A stretch of DNA of 64,000 nt from the NCBI GenBank assembly GCA_013298625.1, contig JAAFIF010000009.1:84880-148879 (forward strand), in the 5' to 3' direction. Positions 52,601 to 61,781 of this stretch are shown piece after piece. Positions within the stretch are counted from its first letter, which is position 1. The number at the start of each line of letters is the position of its first letter. The stretch comes from Myxococcales bacterium. GTDB lineage: Bacteria; Myxococcota_A; Polyangia; Polyangiales; Ga0077539. The notes beneath the pieces were generated by a model, which worked only from the letters and a program-made list of their open reading frames with translations, searched no databases and had not been told where the DNA came from. Both the position numbers and the translations under genes were made by a program.

Positions 52601-55600
52601 ACGTGGCCGTCGGTGTCGGCGACGTATTCCAGATGATTAACGTCGGCGGCGGCGGCGGCGGCGGAGTGCAGAGAACAACGAGCGATTTCGAGCGCGTCGA
52701 TGTGAACGGAGACGGCTTGTCAGATCACCTGTCACGCTACGTCGTTACGCAGTCGCGCAATGCTACCCGGGAGACAAGGTTCAGCGCAGCGCCGGTGCCC
52801 ATCGGGCACAACTCGCTCAGCGAAACGTCCACGCGCAACGGGCAAATCAACCTTGGCCTACAGCTGTTTGACATGGGAGGAGGTGGGGTCGATGGCGCCT
52901 GGTCATGGAACGACACGCACCGCATCCTCTCGGACGCCAACGGTGATGGCTTCGTTGACATCGTCACAGGTCCTCACGACCTCGATGTGATGGGGGTGTC
53001 GACGAAAGTGTTGCGGGTGTACGAGAACCCCACGCCTCACGGCCGCAACTCGTTCGGTGCCATGGGTGGGACGGCTGCAGACTACACGATTGGTGGAATC
53101 GCCGTTCAGCCGCCGTCGGTCGACATCGAAGACCCGAGACTCGTTGAGGCGATCAACGCCCAGAACCAACCAACCGCGCCGCTGGTGATGTGGCGGGTGT
53201 TGAAGCAAGGGTCGGTGCAGATCACTGGAGCGATCGAGCACCCGGGAACCCGCGGTGACGGTGTGGTTGCCGAAATCTACCTTGGGCAGGGCGGGTTTTC
53301 GACCACGCCGCTCGTGCCCGTTTGGTCGAGACCGATTTCGGCAACGGATCCGCCTTGCACACCTGGCCCTGCTAACTCCTGCGGAACAGGCCTCGATCTC
53401 GCGAACCTCTCGACCGACGATCGGATTTACTTCGTCGTGCGGCCGGGCCCGACGTCGACGTCGACGGTCGAGGGAGACCTCGTCAACTGGGTGCCGCGCA
53501 TTACTTACACTGCGGTCGATCCGACCTACCGATGCACTGACAGCAACCGCGGTTGCCCCTGGCCCGGCACTGCCGTCCCGATTACGGTGGGGACCTACTT
53601 TGATCGCGGCGAGGATTTTCGCGTCGCGGATCGCGATGTCGTAGGCTTCGTGTCGATTCGTCGTGGAAAACTCTCGATCGACAGCGCTTCGATTTCGCTC
53701 CCGCCCGGCGTGAGCGCGAGTGCTCGCATTTGGGTTCGTCGTGTCATTGACACGACCACGATGCAGCCACCCGAACCTACCTCGTTGCCTCCGTACGATA
53801 GCGGCGTCGGAGACGCTTCGACTGACGCTGCTCCTCCGGCTGCGATGACGCCCAGCGAAATCGACGCGCGTTTGGCGTCGCTCGAGGTTCGATTGATTGC
53901 TGTGACGCCGGCGACGGCGATCCCCGCAGGTGGAGGGACAGGTCCGTCTGTGTCGAACTTCGACACGTATATGGGAGATCAGTTTTTCTTCTCCGTTGAT
54001 CTGCCCGACGACAAGTCAGACCCTGGGCTTGTTGTGTGGCAACCTCTCGTACACTACACGGAGTGGTGTGGACCGAACGCTTCCGGCGTCTCGATCTGCC
54101 AGCCCATAACGGACTGCGACACAAATGCTGGTCTCGCGCCAGATGACACGACGCAGGGGTGCCGCTGGCGAAATCCAATTGCACTGGGACCTGATGCACA
54201 GCAGTGGATCCCGCTCGCGGTTGTACGGCAACCGCGGCCATTGCTCGCTGTGAGTGACAGCGACCAGCCCTCACAGATGGAAGAACTGCCTCCGTTTGTT
54301 CCGTATCCGATTTCGCATCGTCGTGTGTTGCTTCCAATGGGCTGGTATCGAGGCTGGAGCGCAGGCGAGTGGCGCGCGGATGTGCCGGGAATCATCGAGC
54401 GCAACCTCATCAACCCCATGTGGACGGCGTCCGCGCCGAGCACTCCGGGTGGCATTTCGGGCGAGCCTGTCGCGACGCGACCGACACCAGTATTCATGGC
54501 GATGGCAGGCCAGAGACTGCCACTTGACACGAGCGCTGACTCGGTGGCGATGCGAGCGATGTATGGCGTTCCTTCGTCGTGGATGATCGATCCAGGGGAC
54601 ACAGAAGAACTCCAATGGATCGGATCTGGCCGGGTTTCTGCGATCAATCGTTGGAGCATGATCCCGTCCCGTCGCGGCGGATTTCGTGTCGAAACCTCCG
54701 GTGGCGCACATCGCGTCGTGCCCGATGGAGACTGGACTCTCTCTGCGTCGGAGGGGGCTTCGCTGAGGGCGGCGAACGGCCCCACTGGAGGCTTCAACAT
54801 TACGCTCATGGGCATCGGTGAGGGGCTCAACGCCGGACAGAGTACGACCACGCTCGACTTCTTCGATGTCAACGGCGATCGGCTTCCGGATTCCATCGAC
54901 CGAGGTGTCGTTCGTCTACATCAGCCACGCGCTCCGGGGGCTAATCACACCACGCTTGCGCCTCCCCGCGCGATGCCTGGAATGCTCGATGTCGTTCGAC
55001 GCAGCAACGACTCGGCGGTTCGCCACGGCTTCTCGATCGGATCTGCCGCTGGTGGAATTCGAAGCGCACTCGCGATGTCCCGCTCCATTTCGAAGTCGAC
55101 GCATCGCGGGCTCGGGTATGCTGGGTACGCACCGTCTTTCGGTGTCTCCGACGGGACATCTCAGGATGTCATCGATTTTCTGGACGTGAACGGTGATGGG
55201 TTGCCTGATCAAGTTCAGGCTGGCGATGACACACTGACCGTGGCATACAACCTCGGAACGCGGTTCACGGCTCCGCAGTCGATGCACTTCGCTGGAGGCA
55301 TCGGTAAAGACGAGCCGGCCGAGCGAGCGATTGACGCAGTGACTCTCACCACATCGAAGAGCACGAGCGTCGAGTTCGGTTTCTCGGGTTCCGGTGGTGG
55401 GGCGTCGTGGACATTCTCCTACAACAAGTCGCGTTTCGTCGACGTCAACGGCGATGGACTTCCGGACCGCGTCTGGGTTCCTACTGTTCGCGATGGCAGA
55501 TTGCGCGTTCGCTTCAATCTGGGGACGTCTTTCAGCGAGCCTGTCGACTGGAACGCGCCGAGCTGGAGCGCGGTCGAACAGCACGTGTCCGCGGAGGAAG

Positions 55601-58600
55601 ACGTACTCTCGTTTACGTGGGGTACGGGGCTCAAGCTCACGGCGGGGGTGGTGATCATGCTCCCATGGTTCGGAATCTGGGGCGTGTCGATCGTCCCGAG
55701 CCTCGGTGGAAACGAGAGTTGGCAGAATGTCGCTGGGCGTATCACGCTCGAAGACATCAACGGGGATGGTCTCGTCGATCACGTGCTCACGCCCGGGCAC
55801 GGTGATGGGCTGCCGCCTCCTACGGATCAGATCTTCGCCAGGCTCAACACAACAGGTGGTGCCAACCTTTTGCGAGAGGTCAGCGGCCCGTTCGGCGCCC
55901 GGATGTCGCTGAGCTATCAGCTCGTGGGCAACCGCGTCGAGACGTTGCCAGGTGGTGAGCGCGTCGACTTGCCCTCAGCTCGCTACGTCTTGTCGAGTGT
56001 ACAAGTGCCTGGGACGACCGAGGATTCTGTTGATCCTACGCCTGAGCGTCCGAACACGTTGTACACCACGAGCATCTCTTACGGAGGGGGCTTCTATGAT
56101 CGGCTTGAGCGCGACGACTATGGCTTCTCTTCGGTCACGGTGTGTAACACACTGCAAACCTGCACGGAGACGCGGTACAACAACCAGAGCTACTTGCTTC
56201 GCGGGACGGTCGCCGGGTCGTTTGTGCGTGACAGTGCGGGGCGCAGGACGTCGGGCACTGAGACTGTATACGAGACGATCACCGCCGGGATGCCTGCAGG
56301 CGTGACGCATGTTCGGCCAAGGATCTCCCGGCAGTTCATCTACGATGGTGTTACAATCAACCCCACGGGTCCATCGATTGTCACGGAGGTCGAGCGCCTG
56401 TACGACAGCGCCGGACGACTGCAGTCGATCATCGATCGAGGTGAGGCGGGCAGCGATGATGATGTCTATGCAAACATCACCAGCTACTTTACTGCTGCGG
56501 CGCCGTACAACATCGTCCGTCCGAAGACGGTTGAACTTCGAAATAGCGCAGGCCTGCTGCTTCGACGGCGCGAGGCGACGTTCGGCGCTCTTGGGCAGCT
56601 CTCAGAGATTACTGATCGACTGACGGGTGGCATCAATCCCGACCTCGCGACGCCCGCGCCGTACTCGAATTATGCAGTGAAGACGACGTTCACGTACGAC
56701 GCGTGGGGCAACGTCGAGACCGTCAAGGATCCGGCAGGCCTCGTGCTCGAATACGCGTACGACAGCACCAAGACACACCGAACGACCATCACGGACAGCT
56801 TCGGCCTGACATCGTCTATGGAGTACGACATGCGCTTCGGTGTCGTGAAACAGACGACGGACAGCAATGGTCAGAAGGTTCGCGTGTTTTTCGACGGCTA
56901 CGGACGCACGACGGAAGTGTACGGGCCGTACGATGAGCCGTTCGCCACGGCGCCGACAATCTCGTACGAGTATATGCTGCAGCCCGGTGTCAGTGGATTT
57001 CCACGCGCTTGGGCGATCACGCATCACCAAGATGTCGGACGCACGACCACCATCGACACGGTGACGTTCATCGATCGCACGATGCGGGTGATTCAGACGA
57101 AGAAGAGTGCTGAGCTCGAGTCGGGTAGCGGCAGTTCGACGACGGTTGGCTGGGTTGTGTCGGGGCCGGTCGAATACGACTCGCTCGGCCGAGCGTCGCG
57201 CGAGTACCGCGGTGGATTCGATTCGACCGCCAGCGCGACGCACTTCGTGGACCTCGTACGGACGCCGACTGATCCGCACTCGTATACAGAATATGACGCT
57301 TTCGATCGGGCACGCATCGTCCGCGCGCCCGATGCGACGCAGGTGTCGACAGACTACTTCGTCGAGCCGATTCCTGGGCAGTCGACAGCGCGGTTGCACA
57401 CGAGGGTCACCGATCCCCTAGGACATGCACGGCACACGTACGCACGCGCTGATGGCGCTGTGCTCGAGGTCCGCGAGAACAACACCATCGGAGGCAGCTC
57501 TGTGCTGCTGCGTACGCGTTACTCGTACGATGTTCTCGGGCGACTCGAGCAAGTGACTGACGCCAACAACAACCCCACGACGGCTACGTACGACTCGCTC
57601 GGTCGCATGATCTCTCTCGACAATCGCGACAGCGGGTTGATCGAGTATCACTACACCGCGGGGGGCGATCTCGGCGCGAAGGTCACGCCCAACCTGCGGG
57701 CCGCGACGCCGTCGCAGCGCATCCGCTATGTGCACGACAAGCATCGCTTGACGCAGGTCGTGTACCCCGGCGGGCGCACCGTCGACCTCTACTACGGTGG
57801 TCCTGGCGCTTGGGGCAACGGTGCGGGGCGCTTGCAGACGCGCGCGGACGACTCGGGCTCGACGTTCTTCGCGTACGGGGCGCTCGGCGAGACGAACATG
57901 ACGTGGCGTACTCTGCGGCCTGTCGGTGGTCAGACGAACTGGACGTGGGTCACGACATCGTTTGCCTACGACTCGTTTGGTCGACAGCGGTCAGTGACCT
58001 ACAACGACTGGGAGACAGTCGAGTATCACTACGATCGAGGAGGAAATCTCCAGCGCGTCACTGGTACGCCCGATGGTGGCTCGCCGCGTGACTACCTGGC
58101 GTTCGTAGGCTACGACCAGTATGGTCAACGCTCGCGTGTCATGCTGGGCAACGGCACCGAGACGCGATACCAGCGAGATCCGCTCATGCAGCGCCTTCGA
58201 GAAGTGAACACCGATGGTCCAGGCGCGACACCAATCCAGCGGTTGTTCTACGGCTACAACGATGCGGGCAACATCAAGCAGCGAAATCAACTGCTTCCAT
58301 CGGTGATGGGCGGTGGGTTTGGTGGTGAGAGCGAGCAGTCGTTCGAGTACGACGACCTCGGTCAACTTACGAGCGCGTCTGCGATGTACCGCGAGTCGAG
58401 CACACACGAGCGTCGCTACACGCTCGCGATGCAATACGACGCGATCGGCAATATCACAAACAAGACGCAAAACGACGTCCGGTCGCTCGTCGGTGGTGCG
58501 TCGCCGACGACGCTCGCGGGCACGTCGCACGCGCTCGGTTACACATACTTGGGCGCAGGGAGCGTTCGCCCCCACGCAGCGACGCAGGTGGGCACGCGGA

Positions 58601-59994
58601 CGTTTGCGTTTGACCTCAATGGCAACCAGCTCGGCTGGACGGACTCGGCCACGAGCAGCGTGCGTCAGCTGGTGTGGGACGAAGATGACCGGCTCGCGTC
58701 GGTCACGACCAATGGATCGACGGTCGAGTTTCTCTACGATGGCGCCGGAGAGCGGACGCACAAGTGGTCGAAGGACGGAGTTTCGGTCTACGGCAACGCA
58801 TACTGGAGCGTGCACAACGGCGTCCAAACAACCAAGCACATCTTCGCGAGCGGCCAACGCATCGCCAGCATCGTGACTGATCCGACGACGGGCACACAGG
58901 AACACTGGCTGCACACCGATCACCTCGGTAGCACCCAGTTCGTGACGGACGCCGCGGGCAACGTGCGGGAACACCACGAGAGTTTTCCGTTCGGTGAACC
59001 GTGGATCGAAGAGAGCTCCGCGAGCGACACGACGCCGTTCCGGTTCACCGGCAAGGAGCAGGATTCGGAGACTGGTCTGCAGTACTTCGGTGCGAGGTAC
59101 TACGATCCGCGGCAGGGACAGTGGGCGAGTGTGGATCCGGAACTGCGAGGGTTTTGGGCCTCAACGCCACAAAGCGACCAACTCTGGACGTCTGCGTACG
59201 CCAACAATAGCCCTGTCCGACTGTTTGATCCCAACGGAAGGTGGGTGTCTGCGGAGGTGCCTGTCACTATCAATGGGCATCCAGCTACGGTTCAGACTAG
59301 AACCGGCATTGACTACCAGGGCGAGCCGTGCCCCCGTTGCAGTGAAGGTGGCGGCGAGGCGCTGCAAATCTACGTAACAAACGGATTCTCCGAAGGTGTC
59401 GGATTTTTTCACCTTGCTACCACTCATTTGTCAGTTGAATGGGATGGTGGCCGCGCATCGGCAGCAGGCAGGACTTCTGAGAGCATCTACGGAGATCGGC
59501 ATGTAATTGGCCGAGAGGAAGTAGATATTTCACCTCGCTTTACGCCAGAGCGCCGCGTGCTGTATCAGAACACGGAAAACCAGGGGTCAGATACATACAT
59601 GATTGACTCGCCACGAACCGGAGGCTTCGTTCCGAATGAGTTTGTGCGTGATCTGCGCGCGTCGGGTGTGATTCCGGCTCCGTGGCAGAATCGAGGAATT
59701 CAGGCGCATGGGCGGCAGCACTTTCGTTCCTATCTCGTCACTGGCAATGGCTTCGATGCACGGTTTCATGCCGAAATTGAGTATGATGTTGTTCAGCACG
59801 GTCGGTACTCGGGCGGCGTTGTGCAGATGGGAGATGCTTCAATAGATCCTTCGTCCTACCGAGTCTCAACAACGATAAGTCCAGGCGTGCGCTCGGCGTA
59901 TCTTCGAGCATACTATGGCACGAATCAGACGCCTCTTCGAATCCTAGACTGGGACGGAAGACCCACCAATACTATCGCAGATGGGCAACCCTAA
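49669..59994 (+). CDS. Giant SpvB/TcB-Rhs polymorphic toxin-like lipoprotein
   Basis: A 3441-residue protein. The leader ends in LALGGC (Cys37), so it is probably lipidated. Residues about 50-620 are beta-rich, with a ZU5/GAIN-like DVVVEIPAGAVARDTRITL. From about 625 comes the SpvB domain (LSFPIVVPPGRQGMQPAIAL), then VCBS-type DVNGDGLSD repeats (about 1010-2050), the TcB middle region, YD/Rhs repeats (about 2340-3080) and the Rhs core YFGARYYDPRQGQWASVDPE at about 3138-3157. The last about 280 residues are a distinct tip that I do not recognise, encoded by more AT-rich DNA. In Tc/Rhs toxins the shell encloses such a tip for delivery. No TcA component is in the window. A TTG at 49633 is an alternative start. 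Confidence 0.9.
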   Translation: MSKSGWGPRVVGRDVVGLVASRTGRALLATTLALGGCSNAVPDSSQTAPPVARNAARGAPSQNPQSSPTARAATAVTPTVRRGQWSIEDRLLSGETPSNALTLPASPGSARVSAPDRARDPRAGVFNVRVDEDPSRWARAWLVYELGGSSHWSAVRRKINDGVVQGGFRPSRTSVGGTQVEEIATAWLTRGDNVVRFEPRDNVDPTGFTVASVRIVATREAPTSAEPLLAPLEAHGAAYARWTDGEPSTAVTGVERNLADRAGLWSWRDSARVDALNVLTRGTGSTQIELSWTTSDGRTRARRTLEVPANSRTGTSERLTISPPIDTSELRVAVLARGEHPTLAIAELDVHAAAVVEAGARLSITWPAHGECVDREAYVRGFALGSDGRAATELWIDGQPTITQGNADGSFGVLVALDAGLSGAESHSEHRVEARFSDGTTKLQRFVLGRCVASSTSNSASAQEAPREDVGAPFGGWARANADTTLTLGDVVVEIPAGAVARDTRITLRPLTGSDVAALDRGMVNTSPDGRAYRFGPDGLRFSKPIRLSLPFGRGRLSAGSTDADIKPFYYDVGGRRWREVTRVATGANDRIAAATNHFTDYITATITAPDSPQSTAFDANTIQGLQAANPAAGVQMIAPPTPNASGSANLSFPIVVPPGRQGMQPAIALSYDSSRGNGPLGVGWDLGVSRIEVDTRNGVPEYTVSSEESYLLDGAQLVPVDGPSVNPRKYARRVEGSFDVIYRHGTGKSAYWWDVRTRDGGRQIYGRRSALPGGTSYPDHGRLSETGSSAIGRWMLEESRDEFNNAVVYHYEIRRGTLPESLATGAAEAQVVEQYLKSIEYTVTFAGFDSDVRTMDPNYFVDFEYAFDRQDVTSSGRLGFLVQNSGRLSSVHVRQTASESQIRRYSLAYTTGDFGKTLLSAVSVAGVAGTSDLYTHTFAYSGAVRYGGRVGFGVPTQYATITPQQRRLSSTLGIGGNVAVGVGDVFQMINVGGGGGGGVQRTTSDFERVDVNGDGLSDHLSRYVVTQSRNATRETRFSAAPVPIGHNSLSETSTRNGQINLGLQLFDMGGGGVDGAWSWNDTHRILSDANGDGFVDIVTGPHDLDVMGVSTKVLRVYENPTPHGRNSFGAMGGTAADYTIGGIAVQPPSVDIEDPRLVEAINAQNQPTAPLVMWRVLKQGSVQITGAIEHPGTRGDGVVAEIYLGQGGFSTTPLVPVWSRPISATDPPCTPGPANSCGTGLDLANLSTDDRIYFVVRPGPTSTSTVEGDLVNWVPRITYTAVDPTYRCTDSNRGCPWPGTAVPITVGTYFDRGEDFRVADRDVVGFVSIRRGKLSIDSASISLPPGVSASARIWVRRVIDTTTMQPPEPTSLPPYDSGVGDASTDAAPPAAMTPSEIDARLASLEVRLIAVTPATAIPAGGGTGPSVSNFDTYMGDQFFFSVDLPDDKSDPGLVVWQPLVHYTEWCGPNASGVSICQPITDCDTNAGLAPDDTTQGCRWRNPIALGPDAQQWIPLAVVRQPRPLLAVSDSDQPSQMEELPPFVPYPISHRRVLLPMGWYRGWSAGEWRADVPGIIERNLINPMWTASAPSTPGGISGEPVATRPTPVFMAMAGQRLPLDTSADSVAMRAMYGVPSSWMIDPGDTEELQWIGSGRVSAINRWSMIPSRRGGFRVETSGGAHRVVPDGDWTLSASEGASLRAANGPTGGFNITLMGIGEGLNAGQSTTTLDFFDVNGDRLPDSIDRGVVRLHQPRAPGANHTTLAPPRAMPGMLDVVRRSNDSAVRHGFSIGSAAGGIRSALAMSRSISKSTHRGLGYAGYAPSFGVSDGTSQDVIDFLDVNGDGLPDQVQAGDDTLTVAYNLGTRFTAPQSMHFAGGIGKDEPAERAIDAVTLTTSKSTSVEFGFSGSGGGASWTFSYNKSRFVDVNGDGLPDRVWVPTVRDGRLRVRFNLGTSFSEPVDWNAPSWSAVEQHVSAEEDVLSFTWGTGLKLTAGVVIMLPWFGIWGVSIVPSLGGNESWQNVAGRITLEDINGDGLVDHVLTPGHGDGLPPPTDQIFARLNTTGGANLLREVSGPFGARMSLSYQLVGNRVETLPGGERVDLPSARYVLSSVQVPGTTEDSVDPTPERPNTLYTTSISYGGGFYDRLERDDYGFSSVTVCNTLQTCTETRYNNQSYLLRGTVAGSFVRDSAGRRTSGTETVYETITAGMPAGVTHVRPRISRQFIYDGVTINPTGPSIVTEVERLYDSAGRLQSIIDRGEAGSDDDVYANITSYFTAAAPYNIVRPKTVELRNSAGLLLRRREATFGALGQLSEITDRLTGGINPDLATPAPYSNYAVKTTFTYDAWGNVETVKDPAGLVLEYAYDSTKTHRTTITDSFGLTSSMEYDMRFGVVKQTTDSNGQKVRVFFDGYGRTTEVYGPYDEPFATAPTISYEYMLQPGVSGFPRAWAITHHQDVGRTTTIDTVTFIDRTMRVIQTKKSAELESGSGSSTTVGWVVSGPVEYDSLGRASREYRGGFDSTASATHFVDLVRTPTDPHSYTEYDAFDRARIVRAPDATQVSTDYFVEPIPGQSTARLHTRVTDPLGHARHTYARADGAVLEVRENNTIGGSSVLLRTRYSYDVLGRLEQVTDANNNPTTATYDSLGRMISLDNRDSGLIEYHYTAGGDLGAKVTPNLRAATPSQRIRYVHDKHRLTQVVYPGGRTVDLYYGGPGAWGNGAGRLQTRADDSGSTFFAYGALGETNMTWRTLRPVGGQTNWTWVTTSFAYDSFGRQRSVTYNDWETVEYHYDRGGNLQRVTGTPDGGSPRDYLAFVGYDQYGQRSRVMLGNGTETRYQRDPLMQRLREVNTDGPGATPIQRLFYGYNDAGNIKQRNQLLPSVMGGGFGGESEQSFEYDDLGQLTSASAMYRESSTHERRYTLAMQYDAIGNITNKTQNDVRSLVGGASPTTLAGTSHALGYTYLGAGSVRPHAATQVGTRTFAFDLNGNQLGWTDSATSSVRQLVWDEDDRLASVTTNGSTVEFLYDGAGERTHKWSKDGVSVYGNAYWSVHNGVQTTKHIFASGQRIASIVTDPTTGTQEHWLHTDHLGSTQFVTDAAGNVREHHESFPFGEPWIEESSASDTTPFRFTGKEQDSETGLQYFGARYYDPRQGQWASVDPELRGFWASTPQSDQLWTSAYANNSPVRLFDPNGRWVSAEVPVTINGHPATVQTRTGIDYQGEPCPRCSEGGGEALQIYVTNGFSEGVGFFHLATTHLSVEWDGGRASAAGRTSESIYGDRHVIGREEVDISPRFTPERRVLYQNTENQGSDTYMIDSPRTGGFVPNEFVRDLRASGVIPAPWQNRGIQAHGRQHFRSYLVTGNGFDARFHAEIEYDVVQHGRYSGGVVQMGDASIDPSSYRVSTTISPGVRSAYLRAYYGTNQTPLRILDWDGRPTNTIADGQP

Positions 59995-60013
59995 ACAATC
60001 GCAGCGCGCCGCC

Positions 60014-61762
60014 ATGTCGTATCGGGATCGACAACTCAGTCAAATTGTCGTGTTCGCCTGTGCTGTCTGGGCCTGCCGCCCTCCCGTCACAGCTATTCCC
60101 AGCTATCGCGAGCAACGCGTGAGTGGCATCGTTGCTCATGACTCGCTTACCTGTGTGACCTTGCGACCTGGTCGATCTGTGTGTTTCGGAGGAGTGCAAC
60201 TCGCGTCTCGCGTGCGATCTCACAACGACTGGCTGGTTTCGTTGCACAATCTTACGCGTCGTCCGCTAGCAGAAGTCGCTCCAGTTCTGATTGACCATCC
60301 GGCGGTGTCGTATGACGACGGAGTTCGTATGCTGTCCCGAGCTGCTCAACTGTCCGAGACGAGTCGACTGTCAATGGCTCCGCTGGTGTCGATAGGATGG
60401 GATTGGTGCGGTCGTCGTGATCCCATTTCGGACGGATGGGTGTGTGGTGTAGATTTGGTTGCTCCTCGCGACGAGCAATTGGTGTTGCTATCGCCTGGGA
60501 CGGTGAAGAGTGTTCGAAACGGCAATGTGCATTGCACGCTATCAGAGGGGCGCGAGGTTCAGTGCCGTTTTCTGTCGGGCCGATCCACGGATCATCAGGC
60601 GTCGCTCACGATCTCTGACGGGGAGGATATATTTCGATTTCGCAGTGGCATCGTAGTTCTCAGCCGTGGAGGACGATTGCAGGAGATTGACGCAGAGGAG
60701 TCCGTTCTCCGCGAGAGATCTCTTGAGGTTCGTCGACAGCCAGCACCTACGGCGGTTGTCTTTGGCGATGGCCATGCTTGTGGAGTTCTTGGGCGGGATG
60801 TTTACTGTTTCGGAGATAACCGTCACGGACAGCTTGGAGCGCTGAATGCGCTCGCGTCATCAGAGTGGCAACTTGTCTACCACGGCAGAGACATTCAGAA
60901 CCTTGTGGCTGGGGCCGCACATACCTGTGTCCTTGAGCGCGATGGTTCAGTTTACTGTTGGGGCGAACGATCCTTTGGCCGTCTGCTCGATGCTGTTGTC
61001 GATACTCGGCCGCGGTCCGTCGAAGCCGTGCAGGGCCGTGTCGTGTCGGCTGTCGTTGGCGCTGACTTCACGTGCGCGCTTCTGCATCACGGTGCTGTCA
61101 CGTGCTGGGGGCGTGCGACAGGCGGGCATGTTGGGTGGTTCGAAGCTCCTCGAGACACGGTTCGCTCCGAGGAAGAGTTCCGGTCACTCGATCGGTCGAT
61201 TGCTCATGCTCTTCCGGTTCCGCTGTCTGGCAACGCGACGCAATTGCGCCTTGTCGGCGAATCTGTTTGTGCCTTGGTCAGCGGTGATTGGTGGTGTTGG
61301 GGCGGAATTGAGACTGAACCGCCGTACTCGCAGCCGTATCAAGGTCGCATCTCACTGTTGGCCGCAACTGTATGGTCGCCGCGGCGGATCCCGATGCCTG
61401 ATCACAGCACTTCGACCGCGTGCGGACCGAACCTTCCCCGACGTGCGGACGTTGTTGGATCGTCGGCTCCGGACTGCACCATGTATTGCGGTTTGAACAG
61501 GGCTGACGTGCTTTATTGTGATCGGCTCACGACGGACTCGTTCGGCAACCCGCGTTGGGTTCAGTTCAACGTTTCGAGCTCGATTCGGGCGACGGGCATC
61601 GCTGTGTCCGAAACTCACGCGTGCGCTTGGACCGCCGCTAACGATCTCTACTGCTGGGGAAGTGACCGCTACCAGCAACTCGGTCGCACGCTCCTGCCCC
61701 AGCAGCGTCAGCCGACTCGGCTGACGGTTCCCACTGAGTTCGCTTCACGACCGCAAGAGTAG
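60014..61762 (+). CDS. RCC1-like lipoprotein in the immunity-gene position
   Basis: A 582-residue protein with a hydrophobic leader ending in AVWAC or VFAC (imperfect lipobox) and RCC1-type repeats (VYCFGDNRHGQLG, VYCWGERSFG, LYCWGSDRYQQLG) spread over a diverged N-terminal half with paired cysteines. An ATG at 59981 would overlap the Rhs gene's 3' end by 14 bases; the ATG at 60014 fits the leader better. The position directly after the toxin tip is where cognate immunity or accessory genes lie, but a propeller protein is an unusual partner. Composition is AT-rich like the tip. Confidence 0.78.
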   Translation: MSYRDRQLSQIVVFACAVWACRPPVTAIPSYREQRVSGIVAHDSLTCVTLRPGRSVCFGGVQLASRVRSHNDWLVSLHNLTRRPLAEVAPVLIDHPAVSYDDGVRMLSRAAQLSETSRLSMAPLVSIGWDWCGRRDPISDGWVCGVDLVAPRDEQLVLLSPGTVKSVRNGNVHCTLSEGREVQCRFLSGRSTDHQASLTISDGEDIFRFRSGIVVLSRGGRLQEIDAEESVLRERSLEVRRQPAPTAVVFGDGHACGVLGRDVYCFGDNRHGQLGALNALASSEWQLVYHGRDIQNLVAGAAHTCVLERDGSVYCWGERSFGRLLDAVVDTRPRSVEAVQGRVVSAVVGADFTCALLHHGAVTCWGRATGGHVGWFEAPRDTVRSEEEFRSLDRSIAHALPVPLSGNATQLRLVGESVCALVSGDWWCWGGIETEPPYSQPYQGRISLLAATVWSPRRIPMPDHSTSTACGPNLPRRADVVGSSAPDCTMYCGLNRADVLYCDRLTTDSFGNPRWVQFNVSSSIRATGIAVSETHACAWTAANDLYCWGSDRYQQLGRTLLPQQRQPTRLTVPTEFASRPQE

Positions 61763-61781
61763 TTCACAGGAAGACCCATCA

